DNA of 64,000 nt from assembly GCA_964548275.1 (NCBI GenBank), contig CAZJQI010000016.1, positions 1-64,000 on the forward strand, read 5' to 3'. The DNA comes from JAUVUV01 sp964548275 (GTDB lineage: Bacteria > Gemmatimonadota > Glassbacteria > GWA2-58-10). Every line of letters begins with the position of its first letter. Position 1 is the first letter of the stretch. The position numbers and the translations under genes are program-made. Shown here piece after piece: positions 17,026 through 25,462 of this stretch. Below the pieces are notes generated by a model. The model saw only the letters and a program-made list of their open reading frames with translations. It made no database searches and was not told the origin of the DNA.

Positions 17026-18822
17026 ATGAAAATATTTAAGATACTATTCCTTGGAATAGTACTTGTGCTTTTCAACTTGGCGTATCTGGCGGCGCAGACC
17101 GAGTCTGATACCGTATCCATCAGTCCGGGGATTGGTCAGCCCGGTGGTACACTGGATATAACTGTTGATGTAGCGATTAACTCGGAAAACGTCGGAGGAT
17201 TGGTCATCACCTTTGCTGTACCGTCCGAGTTGGATACCTCAGCGGGTGCATGGTATGCATTCTCTCCTGGGTATGGTGAAGCGCTTTCTCAACATCTTGA
17301 AACATTGGTCAGTAAGACTGATTCATTGATAGCCGTTGCCCTGTTTGGGCTTACCAGCTTCGATGATCTGATAGTATTAGGGAAGATACCCTCCAAGTCA
17401 GGTGAATTGATAACTTTTACACTCAATGTTCCTGAGGACATGGAGGAGGGTTCTTACGAGATTACGGCTGATCCGGAAGCAAACCAGATCACGTCAAGTG
17501 TTATAGGAGAAACTCCATGGAGTTTCACGCTAGAACTTGGGCCAGTCGTAATCTCCATCATCCCGGACGACAATACCCTGCGACTGGATGCCTCCCTCAC
17601 TGCCATGAGCGGCGGAACGCTCTCGCTGCCGGTCTATATTGCGAATAAGGATACGGTGGATTCCGGGAGCTTTAAGCTTACCTATCCCTCCAGCACTCTG
17701 ACTTTCTCCAGCGTTACAGCGGGAACCCGGGCTGGCGGGATGACCTTCAGCAGCGGTGTTGCCCTTGCAGGTACCGCATTAAGCGCTGTTGGTGATAAAG
17801 TAGCCACTATCTCCTTCACCGGCGGTGAGATACCCACAGGCGGACTTGGCGATATGTGCACGGTTGCGTTCAGTGTTGCCTCTGTCGGCGCAGGTGTCAC
17901 TGCTTCTGTGGTTCTGAGTGACGTAGTGCTGAATGGCGGCGCTCTGACAGTCGCCACTTCGCCACAGGCCACAGCAGACTTAAGTTTCGCCTTTGGCGAT
18001 ACGTTGGCTATCGCTGTCCAGACCGGTACTGCCGATAAAGGTGTCCCGTGGGAGGGAACCGGTATTGCTCCCATTATCGATGGGCAGCTTCACCTGCCGA
18101 TCCGGTTGAAAAACAGCGTGCCTGTGCAGAGCCTCATTTTCTATGTTACGGAAGGTCCGGTGGATAAAACCGGCGTTCTCTCGGCCGACACTCTGGTGCC
18201 GGTCACGACTCTCACCCCGACATCCGGTTGGGTGGCTACTGCTGTAGATTCCGGCTCCTTTGTTAAGGTGGTTGCTTATGCTGCTACACCTGCTGACGGC
18301 ATACCAGCCGGAGACAATGTTGTTCTTCACGTGGTCTATGATATCACTCTGGCTGAGGGAGAGATACCCGGGGTCGATGATCTAGGGATCGATATCAGTT
18401 TTGCGCTGGCGGGCGTTCAGGTGGTTGACAATACCGGCAGCCTTGTCGGCATTGAAAAAGTGGGTGCTACAGCTACGATTGACTGGCGCGTGCCTACCTC
18501 GGGTGAGGGCGTTGGCCCTGGCGCCGCGCTGCCCAAGGCTTTTGCACTGGCCCAGAACTATCCGAACCCGTTCAACCCGTCCACTACGATCAGTTACCAG
18601 ATCCCCGAGGACGCAGGTAACGTATCTTTTACTCTCAACGTGTACGATATCCGCGGACGCCTGGTAAAGACACTGGCCAAAGGTATGAAAGGTTCAGGTT
18701 TCTACTCGGCATTCTGGGACGGTTCTGATTCTAACGGCCGTCAGGTAAGCAGCGGAGTTTACTTCTATCGCTTCACTTCCTCCAAGTACAGCGCCACGAG
18801 GAAGATGATCCTGCTGAAGTAA
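17026..18822 (+). CDS. Secreted cohesin-like protein with type IX-like sorting tail
   Basis: The protein has 598 residues. A signal peptide (cut near LAAQ, residue 24) is followed by three cohesin-like beta domains (about 25-175, 180-320 and 325-490). The tail (about 505-598) shows NPFNPSTTISYQIPE, VYDIRGRLVKTL, SGVYFYRF and a final ATRKMILLK. No dockerin loop is visible, unlike its neighbours. This would fit a tail-anchored receptor that holds dockerin proteins at the surface, which is inference from domain order only. The ATG has a GGGGG ribosome site at 7 nt. The gene ends at a bidirectional terminator. Confidence 0.83.
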   Translation: MKIFKILFLGIVLVLFNLAYLAAQTESDTVSISPGIGQPGGTLDITVDVAINSENVGGLVITFAVPSELDTSAGAWYAFSPGYGEALSQHLETLVSKTDSLIAVALFGLTSFDDLIVLGKIPSKSGELITFTLNVPEDMEEGSYEITADPEANQITSSVIGETPWSFTLELGPVVISIIPDDNTLRLDASLTAMSGGTLSLPVYIANKDTVDSGSFKLTYPSSTLTFSSVTAGTRAGGMTFSSGVALAGTALSAVGDKVATISFTGGEIPTGGLGDMCTVAFSVASVGAGVTASVVLSDVVLNGGALTVATSPQATADLSFAFGDTLAIAVQTGTADKGVPWEGTGIAPIIDGQLHLPIRLKNSVPVQSLIFYVTEGPVDKTGVLSADTLVPVTTLTPTSGWVATAVDSGSFVKVVAYAATPADGIPAGDNVVLHVVYDITLAEGEIPGVDDLGIDISFALAGVQVVDNTGSLVGIEKVGATATIDWRVPTSGEGVGPGAALPKAFALAQNYPNPFNPSTTISYQIPEDAGNVSFTLNVYDIRGRLVKTLAKGMKGSGFYSAFWDGSDSNGRQVSSGVYFYRFTSSKYSATRKMILLK

Positions 18823-18846
18823 ACTAAAGATTGTCTGGAACTAAAT

Positions 18847-18881
18847 AAAAAAGCCGCTGAAAGTTTTTCAGCGGCTTTTTT
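18847..18881. terminator. Bidirectional intrinsic terminator
   Basis: AGCCGCTGAAA and its complement form a long stem with a 3-nt loop, flanked by an A-run on one side and a T-run on the other. It therefore works on both strands and separates the convergent 598-residue protein gene (+) and the YtxH-like gene (-). Confidence 0.9.
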
Positions 18882-18911
18882 ATTTCCCTGCAGTTAATTC
18901 GAGCTAGATGA

Positions 18912-19319
18912 TCAAGCTTTGGCTCCTCGTTTCTTCTTTGCAGCCAGTTCTTTCTCCAGAGCGGCCATTTCTTCCTTGACCGTTTTCTTGACCGATTCCT
19001 TGCTTTCCTCCACGAATTTTGAGACCTCGCCACGGATACTGTTGAGCGATTTCTTACCCTCGTCCACGACTTTAGACATTTCACCTTTAAGGGAATCCAC
19101 GGTCTTTTTACCTTCCTCAACTAGCTCGGTGCTTTTTTTCAGAACTTGGCCGGTGGTATCTTTCACCGCTTTTCTGGCGTCATCGGTTTTCTCTGCAATC
19201 TTTTTCCGTGCTTCTTCTCCGGAATAAGGGGCAAACAGCAGGGCCAGCCCGGCACCGGCCACTGTTCCAAGAAGAAAAGCCTTGATAATCGCAAGTTTGC
19301 CATAATCGTTGTCAGACAT
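18912..19319 (-). CDS. YtxH-like membrane-anchored stress protein
   Basis: The 135 residues begin with a single transmembrane helix (about 11-30: AIIKAFLLGTVAGAGLALLF) followed by APYSGEEARKKI, the hallmark of the YtxH (GvpP-like) family. The rest is a highly charged, lysine/glutamate-rich coiled coil with irregular 11-residue periodicity (KKSTELVEEGKKTVDSL, KVVDEGKKSLNSI), typical of late-embryogenesis-like segments. It probably lies in the cytoplasmic membrane with the helix as anchor. Family members are linked with general stress, but no precise role is known. It precedes the terminator and follows the DUF948-like gene, likely as one transcript. Confidence 0.75.
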   Translation of the reverse strand: MSDNDYGKLAIIKAFLLGTVAGAGLALLFAPYSGEEARKKIAEKTDDARKAVKDTTGQVLKKSTELVEEGKKTVDSLKGEMSKVVDEGKKSLNSIRGEVSKFVEESKESVKKTVKEEMAALEKELAAKKKRGAKA

Positions 19320-19361
19320 AAATCCTCCTTTTCGGTTGAATAATAAACCGCTGTCTGTTAT

Positions 19362-19736
19362 TCAGAGCCAGCGAGTTACCTTTTGGGAAAAAACTTTCAG
19401 CGCGGAAACAAGGTTAAGTAAAGGGTTCCTCAGTTTTTCCTGCACAAGGTCAAGCAGGTCAACAAGCTCCTCCATTTTTTCTCGAATCTCCGGGATTACC
19501 TCAGTCAGGTCCTCTACTTTACGGGTAGTGCTGGTGGAAAGATCTTCCAGGCTGACAGTTATATTCTGAAGGTGCTCCAAGGCAATCTCAAGCCTCTCTT
19601 TCAGGATTTTTTCCAGATACCTTTGGAAAACGCGCAGCTTGAGATATGCGATGACAGTTAACACGGTTAACAGAAGAAAGTAGATTGCGATAATGACCAG
19701 AGAAACTGCAATGATAATTTGAAGTGTAGTAGACAT
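19362..19736 (-). CDS. DUF948-like membrane protein with coiled coil
   Basis: The 124 residues start with a transmembrane helix (about 5-30, rich in Ile/Val/Leu) followed by a long amphipathic helical region with heptads (LEDLSTSTTRKVEDLTEV, REKMEELVDLLDLVQEKL). This is the layout of the DUF948 family, which is often encoded next to YtxH proteins, as here. The function is unknown; an envelope or stress role is suggested only by the partner. It lies 42 nt upstream of the YtxH-like gene on the same strand. Confidence 0.65.
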   Translation of the reverse strand: MSTTLQIIIAVSLVIIAIYFLLLTVLTVIAYLKLRVFQRYLEKILKERLEIALEHLQNITVSLEDLSTSTTRKVEDLTEVIPEIREKMEELVDLLDLVQEKLRNPLLNLVSALKVFSQKVTRWL

Positions 19737-19765
19737 GGATCAATCACCAAGGGTTAAAGAAGGAA

Positions 19766-20635
19766 TTAAAGATCCCAGTCTCCGGGGAACCGGAAATCGC
19801 GGTTGATCTTTCTATTGCTTGATTTTGCGATCAGAGGCATGTGCCTTTTGTACTGGGTTTGCTGCACCATGCGCATGATATTATCGACAACTTCTCGGGG
19901 GTAGCCTTGCTCGGCCACCTGCTGTGGGGTTATCCTCCTGTCGATAAGCATTTCAAGCAAGATGTCGGCATCCTCATAAGTGAACCCAAGTTCCTCTTCG
20001 TCGGTCTGCCCAGCCCAGAGATCCGCGCTCGGCTTTTTATTGATTATTTTCTCAGGCAGACCGAGATACGCAGCCAGGGTCCTGACCTGGTTCTTGTAAA
20101 GGTCTCCCAGCGGATTGAGAGCACAGGCGCTGTCTCCCCAGAGTGTGGAATAGCCGAGAAGATACTCGGTTTTGTTACCGGTGCCCAGTACCAGGGCTTT
20201 TTCCGCGGCGGAGATATCGTAGAGCACTATCATCCGCATTCGCGCCATGACATTGCCCCGGCGCAAGACGTCCATTTCAGGACTCATTTCAAAAAAAGGC
20301 TTGACCATCGGCGTTATCTCGACCAGCCGATGGGGAATGCCCAGTCTTTTGGCAAGCATTTCTGCATCTGCCAGGCTCTCGGGGTTGGATGTCTCGTAAG
20401 GCATCATCACCCCGATCACATTCTCGGCTCCAAGCGCTTTGGTGGCCAGGGTGGCGGAAAGGCTCGAATCGATCCCCCCGGACAGACCTACGACAACCTT
20501 CTTGAAACCCGTTTTGAGAACCTCGGTGCGGATGAAATTGGTTAATACTTCGACCACCTGTTCGCAATTAATGGCCAGAGGTTTTCTTTCCGATTCTTTT
20601 GAGTTCATGGAGACTCGAAATGAATTATTCATCAC
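19766..20635 (-). CDS. nadE: NAD(+) synthetase (ammonia-dependent type)
   Basis: NadE adenylates and amidates nicotinic acid adenine dinucleotide in the last step of NAD synthesis. The 289 residues contain the P-loop-like SGGIDSS (52-58) of N-type ATP pyrophosphatases, MPYETSNPESLADA, GTGNKTEYLLGY and the KPSADLWAGQTDEEELG loop. There is no attached glutaminase domain, and the separate amidohydrolase gene upstream is reduced to a remnant (20625-20852), so this enzyme should now use free ammonia. The first ATG overlaps the end of that remnant by 11 nt (ATGATGAATAA); an alternative start is Met10 at 20608. Neither has a strong ribosome site, so coupling to the remnant is possible. Confidence 0.93.
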   Translation of the reverse strand: MMNNSFRVSMNSKESERKPLAINCEQVVEVLTNFIRTEVLKTGFKKVVVGLSGGIDSSLSATLATKALGAENVIGVMMPYETSNPESLADAEMLAKRLGIPHRLVEITPMVKPFFEMSPEMDVLRRGNVMARMRMIVLYDISAAEKALVLGTGNKTEYLLGYSTLWGDSACALNPLGDLYKNQVRTLAAYLGLPEKIINKKPSADLWAGQTDEEELGFTYEDADILLEMLIDRRITPQQVAEQGYPREVVDNIMRMVQQTQYKRHMPLIAKSSNRKINRDFRFPGDWDL

Positions 20636-20852
20636 ACAGGATGGAAGAACGGATACGCGCCTTCGGAAGTTCGTCCATCTCGATCTTGATCGTCGCCTGA
20701 CCTTCCTCGAGCAAAGGCAGGCTTTCGATTACTACTCCGTGGGGATCGATGATATGCGAACATCCGCTGAAGATTATACCATCCTCACAGCCTGCACGGT
20801 TTGCTTCTAAATCCCCCAGGCGTGGAGCTGTTTGTAGTATTCTGACAAGCAT
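20625..20852 (-). pseudogene. Internally deleted carbon-nitrogen hydrolase (NAD synthetase glutaminase partner)
   Basis: The 75-residue frame begins like a nitrilase-superfamily protein (MLVRILQTAPRLGDLEAN) and jumps at once to a typical C-terminal segment (AGCEDGIIFSGCSHIIDPHG, then VIESLPLLEEGQATIKIEMD). Intact relatives have about 260-290 residues, so roughly 190 residues including the Glu-Lys-Cys catalytic triad are gone, in frame. The frame could extend to an ATG at 20882 but Met at 20852 fits the family. In many bacteria a gene of this kind next to nadE supplies ammonia from glutamine. The remnant still overlaps nadE and may persist as a coupling leader. An assembly error is a second possibility. 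Confidence 0.65.
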
Positions 20853-20882
20853 TCCAAATTCTATGAGTATGATCCGAGGCAA

Positions 20883-21167
20883 AAGATATCTGGATCAAAA
20901 GGAAAAAATTTGATCGAAGCTGTTCCGAAGAAGCAAAGATTACTTGAATCCTCAACAATTAGACGTATTCAATGATAATACAGCCTTAACTGATTTGTCA
21001 ATAACCACCACATTAAAGTGTGTCGAAAACGAGGTTTAGATTGCGTTTGTCCGGACGGTATATTATAATTGTAACCTGATTTCGAAGTTTGTTTATAGTG
21101 TATCTTACTATTGCCTGGAAAAAACTGCCTTGTTTGCGGTTTTAATTAAAGAAAGGTGGGTAAAATT
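20883..21167 (+). promoter_or_regulatory. Divergent intergenic region with promoter for thioredoxin
   Basis: The region between the minus-strand nadE unit and the plus-strand thioredoxin gene holds no further gene. A perfect TATAAT (21064-21069) lies 17 nt after TTGCGT (21041-21046), a plausible promoter giving a leader of about 90 nt for the thioredoxin gene. The rest is AT rich without clear structure. Confidence 0.45.
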
Positions 21168-21503
21168 GTGTCTGAGAATAAACCACAGGCAGTTGACGAT
21201 ATTTCCTTCGAGCAGCAAGTCCTGCAGGCTGAAAGTATTGCTGTTGTGGATTTTTGGGCACCCTGGTGTGGACCCTGTTTGTTCATGGCTCCGGGGATGG
21301 AAACTTTTGCCAAAGCCAATGCGGGCAAGGTGAAAGTCTTCAAACTTGATGTTGATGAGAATCCTAAAACAGCACAAAAGTACGAAATAAGAAGCATCCC
21401 CACAGTCATATATTTTGAGGCCGGAGAGCCGGTGGACATTTCCATTGGAGCGGTTTCTGAGTCAACTTTGCAGAGTAAATTGGATGTTTTGTTAGAGGGC
21501 TAA
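21168..21503 (+). CDS. trxA: Thioredoxin
   Basis: This is a cytosolic dithiol-disulfide oxidoreductase that reduces target proteins. The 111-residue form starting at GTG 21168 (MSENKPQAVDD) has GGTGGG at 7 nt upstream; the frame is open four codons further to a GTG at 21156, which overlaps that site. The active site is WCGPC (33-37), preceded by the VVDFWAPW strand, and the cis-proline is in SIPTVIYF. The length and fold elements are those of a classical thioredoxin. The phenylalanine-leucine pair after CGPC (CLFMAP, where K or RM is usual) is unusual but within the family range. Confidence 0.9.
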   Translation: MSENKPQAVDDISFEQQVLQAESIAVVDFWAPWCGPCLFMAPGMETFAKANAGKVKVFKLDVDENPKTAQKYEIRSIPTVIYFEAGEPVDISIGAVSESTLQSKLDVLLEG

Positions 21504-21511
21504 AACCACAG

Positions 21512-22123
21512 ATGAGATTTGTTCCGAAATTAATCAAATACTGGTACATTGACCTCATCAGCCCGATAATCCGCTTTTGCATTCGCCGTCGCGTCCAACC
21601 GAACTTGATAACCACGATCGGTTTTGTTTTTTCTGTTGGCGCGGCGCTGGCTTTTGCGAGCGATAATGTGCAATGGGCTGGAGCAATCCTCCTGTTCAGC
21701 GGCACCTTTGACATCATCGATGGAAAAGTGGCACGAGCCACGGGTATGAGCAGTAAATTCGGCTCGTTCTTCGATTCCACGATGGATCGGCTGTCAGACA
21801 TGATCATCTTTCTGGGTCTTTTGTACATGTACCTGGGAAAAGGCCATCAGGAGATGATCTGGGTGATTATGCTGGCTGTTATCGGTTCGTTGATGGTGAG
21901 CTATGCGCGTTCAAAAGCGGAAGCTCTCGGGATCAACTGCAGCGTGGGATTGTTTCAGCGCCCAGAGCGGGTCGTTTATCTGGGATTCGGCGCCATTCTG
22001 GGACATATGACACTTTATTACGTAATCTGGTTTCTGGCGATTGCGTCCAATCTAACCGTAATTCAAAGAATCTTCCACGTTTACTCAGTTGCCCACGGCG
22101 TGCCGCTGGACAAAGAAGAGTAA
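21512..22123 (+). CDS. CDP-alcohol phosphatidyltransferase, phosphatidylinositol-phosphate-synthase-like
   Basis: The enzyme moves a phosphatidyl group from CDP-diacylglycerol to an alcohol in the inner membrane. The full signature is present: Asp70-Gly71-x2-Ala74-Arg75-x8-Gly84-x3-Asp88-x3-Asp92, embedded in DIIDGKVARATGMSSKFG and SFFDSTMDRLSD. The wording of this motif (FGxFxDSTxDRxSD) is closest to phosphatidylinositol phosphate synthases rather than to PgsA or PssA, and the window also codes for an inositol-1-phosphate synthase (39782). The 203 residues include five to six hydrophobic helices. Acceptor identity is inference. It lies between thioredoxin and tmk on the same strand with short gaps. 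Confidence 0.75.
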   Translation: MRFVPKLIKYWYIDLISPIIRFCIRRRVQPNLITTIGFVFSVGAALAFASDNVQWAGAILLFSGTFDIIDGKVARATGMSSKFGSFFDSTMDRLSDMIIFLGLLYMYLGKGHQEMIWVIMLAVIGSLMVSYARSKAEALGINCSVGLFQRPERVVYLGFGAILGHMTLYYVIWFLAIASNLTVIQRIFHVYSVAHGVPLDKEE

Positions 22124-22154
22124 TTATTGTCGTGAGTAACAGAGCTAATCTCTT

Positions 22155-22799
22155 ATGAAAAAAGGAATCTTTGTCACGATAGAAGGGTGCGAGGGAACCG
22201 GCAAAACTACCCAGGCCAAACTTCTGGCGGATTACCTCACCACTCAGGGATACCAGGTGCTGGTTACCCGTGAGCCGGGTGGTACGGTGATTGGTGAGAA
22301 AATCAGGAAAATTCTTCTTGACCGGAACCACCGGGAACTCGCCCCCCGCGTCGAACTCCTGCTTTACCTGGCAAGCCGTTCTCAATTAGTAAGCCAGGTG
22401 ATCAAGCCAGTCCTCGAGGAGGGGAAGATCGTTATTTCCGACCGCTTTCATCATTCCTCTCTCGCCTATCAGGGAGGGGCAAGGGCTCTGAATATGCTTC
22501 TGGTGCAGCAGATCAATGAATTCGCCACAGAAGGTGTCCTTCCAGATATAACCTTCCTTCTGGATTTACCGCCTGAGATTGGGATGGAAAGAAAGGGATC
22601 ATATGATGAAGACAGGATGGAAGGGCAGGGCATCGAATTTCACCAGAAAGTCCGTCTAGCTTTTCTCTCTCTCGCCAGCCAGGAACCTGAACGAATCGTT
22701 GTGCTCGACGCGGATCAGCCGGTGGAACAAATCTCCACTTCGATCAATAAGCACATGAAAGCCCTACTGGACAAACACTCTCCCGAGCGCAGTCGATAA
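22155..22799 (+). CDS. tmk: Thymidylate kinase
   Basis: This kinase phosphorylates dTMP to dTDP for DNA synthesis. The 214 residues show the P-loop GCEGTGKT (11-18), TREPGGTVIGEKIR, the DRFHHSSLAYQGGAR block (96-110) and a LID-like region (ERKGSYDEDRMEGQG). The length is usual for the family. It follows the phosphatidyltransferase gene by 31 nt and is likely cotranscribed. The LID segment lacks a clear arginine-rich pattern, so it is probably of the type with the arginine in the P-loop region replaced; this was not resolved. Confidence 0.93.
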   Translation: MKKGIFVTIEGCEGTGKTTQAKLLADYLTTQGYQVLVTREPGGTVIGEKIRKILLDRNHRELAPRVELLLYLASRSQLVSQVIKPVLEEGKIVISDRFHHSSLAYQGGARALNMLLVQQINEFATEGVLPDITFLLDLPPEIGMERKGSYDEDRMEGQGIEFHQKVRLAFLSLASQEPERIVVLDADQPVEQISTSINKHMKALLDKHSPERSR

Positions 22800-22831
22800 T
22801 CCAATCTGATATCTTAACTTTTTGCTTCCCC

Positions 22832-24997
22832 CTAGCCCCGCACGCACCGCAGGACCTCCTCCATGGAAGTAATCCCCTTGGCCGCCTTTTCAAGACTGTC
22901 CCTGAAAATCGGCACCATCCCGTTCTTGAGCGCCTCTTTTTTGATCTCCTCGCTGGATGCGTTGCGCAGCACGGCCTCTTTGATCGCGTCGTTCATAGTG
23001 AGAATCTCATGCGAGCCGATTCTGCCCTTGTAGCCGGTGCCGTTGCAGGTTTCGCATCCTTTGGCCTTGAACAGCGTGGCTCCCTTGGCTAAATCCTCCA
23101 GCAGTTGAATCTCTTCCTCGCTGGGATTATAAGACTCCTTGCATTTCGGGCAAAGCCGCCGAAGGAGGCGTTGGGCGCAGACAAGAAGCAGAGAACTGGA
23201 AACGAGAAACGGCTGGATACCCATGTCGAGGAATCTGGTAACCGTGCCCGCAGCGTCGTTGGTATGCAGAGTGCTGAAAAGAAGGTGTCCGGTGAGCGAG
23301 GCCTCGATTGCGATTTCGGCGGTTTCCAGGTCCCGGATCTCACCCACCAGGATCACATCCGGGTCCTGGCGCAGATAGCAGCGAAGAGCGTTGGCAAAGG
23401 TCAACCCGATTTCTTTGCGCATCTGCATCTGGTTGATACCAAAAAGCATGTATTCCACCGGGTCTTCTGCTGTCTGGATGTTGATAGCCGGATCGTTGAT
23501 ATGGTTGAGCGCTGCATAAAGGGTTGTGGTTTTACCGCTACCTGTAGGCCCTACATGAAGAATCATCCCGTAGGGGCTTTTGAGAAGTTTTTCATAGATC
23601 GCCAGGTTGTACCCGGAAAAACCCATCATCTCCAGTCCAACCGTTGTGCTGGATTTATCCAGGATACGCATCACCACCTTTTCGCCGAAAACCATCGGAC
23701 CCATGGCCACGCGTAGGTCGATATCGATCCCGGTACGGGTGAACTCCTTGAACTTGATCCGGCCGTCCTGGGGCAGGCGCCGCTCGGCTATGTTCAGTCC
23801 GGCCATGATTTTGAGCCTGCTGATCAGGGCTTTGAGAGAATTTGGCGGAAGCTTGAGCGCTATCCGGCAGACCCCGTCCACCCGGTAACGTACAAGCACC
23901 TCTTTTTCGAACGGCTCGACATGGATATCACTCGCACCGCGGGTATAAGCGTCCTCGATGATCCGGTTGGCGAGCTGCACGATCGGCGTGCTTTCCTCGT
24001 CCACATCCTCTCCAAACTCCAGCGACTCGACATTCTCACCGTACTCGCTGCCCACCAGGGCTGCTACCTCGTCGATATCAGTCGAATCAGTCTTGAAAAA
24101 GCTTTCTATCACCTTTTTAATCCGGCTTTCGGCCGACACGACTATTTTGGCTGCCTCAAGCTTGGTTGCCCAGCGGAAACTGTCTATGCGGTCGAAATCA
24201 ACCGGGTTGGAGATGGCAATTTCAACCGACTGGGTGCCGACTTTTTTAATCGGCAGAATTAAAAACTTTTTCAGGTTCTTTTCACCCACCAGGTTCATCA
24301 GTTTCTCATCCGCAACGAAATCCTCAGCGATATCGTAATAATCGTGGTCTGTGAGCCGGCTCAGGTAATAGGCCAGCTCGGCATCGGTCATTTTTACATC
24401 CGGCTGATGGACTTTCTGGATGATCTTTGCCGAGTAGTCGGAAACTTCCTCGAGAAGCTGACGGTCCTTTTCGGTGAACAGCTCGGGGCTGCCCGGAGGA
24501 TTTTTGTTTATTATCTGAATTGCGCCAATTACCTCATCGGTCACCAGTGGCACGGTGATCATACTCTTGGTCTGGAAGCTGGTTTCCTCGTCAACTCCGC
24601 TGAAAAAGTTGGGATCGTTCTGGGTGTCCAGGGAGATATAGGTATCGCTGCTTTCGATTACCTTGCCCACTATTCCCTGACCCCTTTTCAGAGTAATATT
24701 GCGCAGGCGTTCGACCTTTTTCTGGTAGGCTTCTTTCAGTTTGTCGCTGTTCTTGTATAGTTCCTCGCTGAAATAGGCGTGGGTAAAATGGATCAGGTTG
24801 TCCCCGCCCACCGAATAAATCGTGATCGCCTGCGCCTGCACCAGCTCGACAAGTTTCTGAAAAGTGATTTTGAGAACGGTCTCCAGGTCCTTTTTTGTTA
24901 TTTCTCGCTTGGACACGAGAATCTTGAGCAGATTGTTCAGAACCTGCTTTTCATCAGCCGTGCTTTTTAGTTTCTTCTCAGCGGCGGCTTTGCTCAT
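22832..24997 (-). CDS. GspE/PilB-type secretion or pilus ATPase with N-terminal GAF domain
   Basis: This is the cytoplasmic motor ATPase of a type II secretion or type IV pilus machine. A GAF domain (about 30-200; FxTKSMITVPLVxDEVIGAIQ) comes first, then the GspE/MshE N-terminal domain (about 205-320) and the motor (about 335-721) with Walker A GPTGSGKT (483-490), Walker B ILVGEIRD (549-556), STLHTNDA, and the zinc tetracysteine Cys616, 619, 648 and 651. Usual GspE or PilB proteins have about 550-600 residues and no GAF domain, so the 721 residues reflect this added sensor. The ATG has GAGG at 5 nt. No other pilus or secretin genes are nearby; the divergent ExeA-like gene is the only plausible partner. 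Confidence 0.88.
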   Translation of the reverse strand: MSKAAAEKKLKSTADEKQVLNNLLKILVSKREITKKDLETVLKITFQKLVELVQAQAITIYSVGGDNLIHFTHAYFSEELYKNSDKLKEAYQKKVERLRNITLKRGQGIVGKVIESSDTYISLDTQNDPNFFSGVDEETSFQTKSMITVPLVTDEVIGAIQIINKNPPGSPELFTEKDRQLLEEVSDYSAKIIQKVHQPDVKMTDAELAYYLSRLTDHDYYDIAEDFVADEKLMNLVGEKNLKKFLILPIKKVGTQSVEIAISNPVDFDRIDSFRWATKLEAAKIVVSAESRIKKVIESFFKTDSTDIDEVAALVGSEYGENVESLEFGEDVDEESTPIVQLANRIIEDAYTRGASDIHVEPFEKEVLVRYRVDGVCRIALKLPPNSLKALISRLKIMAGLNIAERRLPQDGRIKFKEFTRTGIDIDLRVAMGPMVFGEKVVMRILDKSSTTVGLEMMGFSGYNLAIYEKLLKSPYGMILHVGPTGSGKTTTLYAALNHINDPAINIQTAEDPVEYMLFGINQMQMRKEIGLTFANALRCYLRQDPDVILVGEIRDLETAEIAIEASLTGHLLFSTLHTNDAAGTVTRFLDMGIQPFLVSSSLLLVCAQRLLRRLCPKCKESYNPSEEEIQLLEDLAKGATLFKAKGCETCNGTGYKGRIGSHEILTMNDAIKEAVLRNASSEEIKKEALKNGMVPIFRDSLEKAAKGITSMEEVLRCVRG

Positions 24998-25219
24998 TTA
25001 AACCTCGTGTTTTTAGGAATGTTACCGAGTGGAAAAATTTTCTTTTATTATTATAATATAAGCATCCGCCTGACAGGTGACAAGACGTTATTTCCATTTT
25101 AGAGAAGCTTATTGGCTTGTTGATAATAATAAAATTCATGCCAGAACTTGTTTTTCCTTATGGCATGAAGATTGCATTTCTTGTTAAAAACAACTGAAAC
25201 TCTATCATAGGAGATTAAA

Positions 25220-25375
25220 ATGCCGCTAGATCCTGAAATCGTGCTAAGCTGCGTCCACCTATATTCGATGATCGGTGAGCGGAAAAAGTCGCGGTTCTAC
25301 GACAGGTTGTTTGTCCACATGATGAAACGCTCGATCAGAAACTCACGGCTTGACAGCCAGAGCCCTTTAGAATAA
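25220..25375 (+). CDS. Small basic protein of unknown function
   Basis: This 51-residue frame (MPLDPEIVLSCVHLYSMIGE..., ending SRLDSQSPLE) starts with an ATG 6 nt after AGGAG. It is rich in Arg/Lys in the middle (GERKKSRFYDRLFVHMMKRS). I do not recognise it. It lies between the divergent GAF-GspE gene and the ExeA-like gene, on the strand of the latter, and could belong to the same transcript. An 8-bp inverted repeat (25135-25142 with 25162-25169) lies 50-85 nt upstream. Confidence 0.5.
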   Translation: MPLDPEIVLSCVHLYSMIGERKKSRFYDRLFVHMMKRSIRNSRLDSQSPLE

Positions 25376-25462
25376 AATATTTGTTGAAGCTATAAGTAAA
25401 TATTTGAAAAATAAACAAATTGTAGCGATTATCTTTCCTGGTTCTGGCGATTTTCCGAGGCG

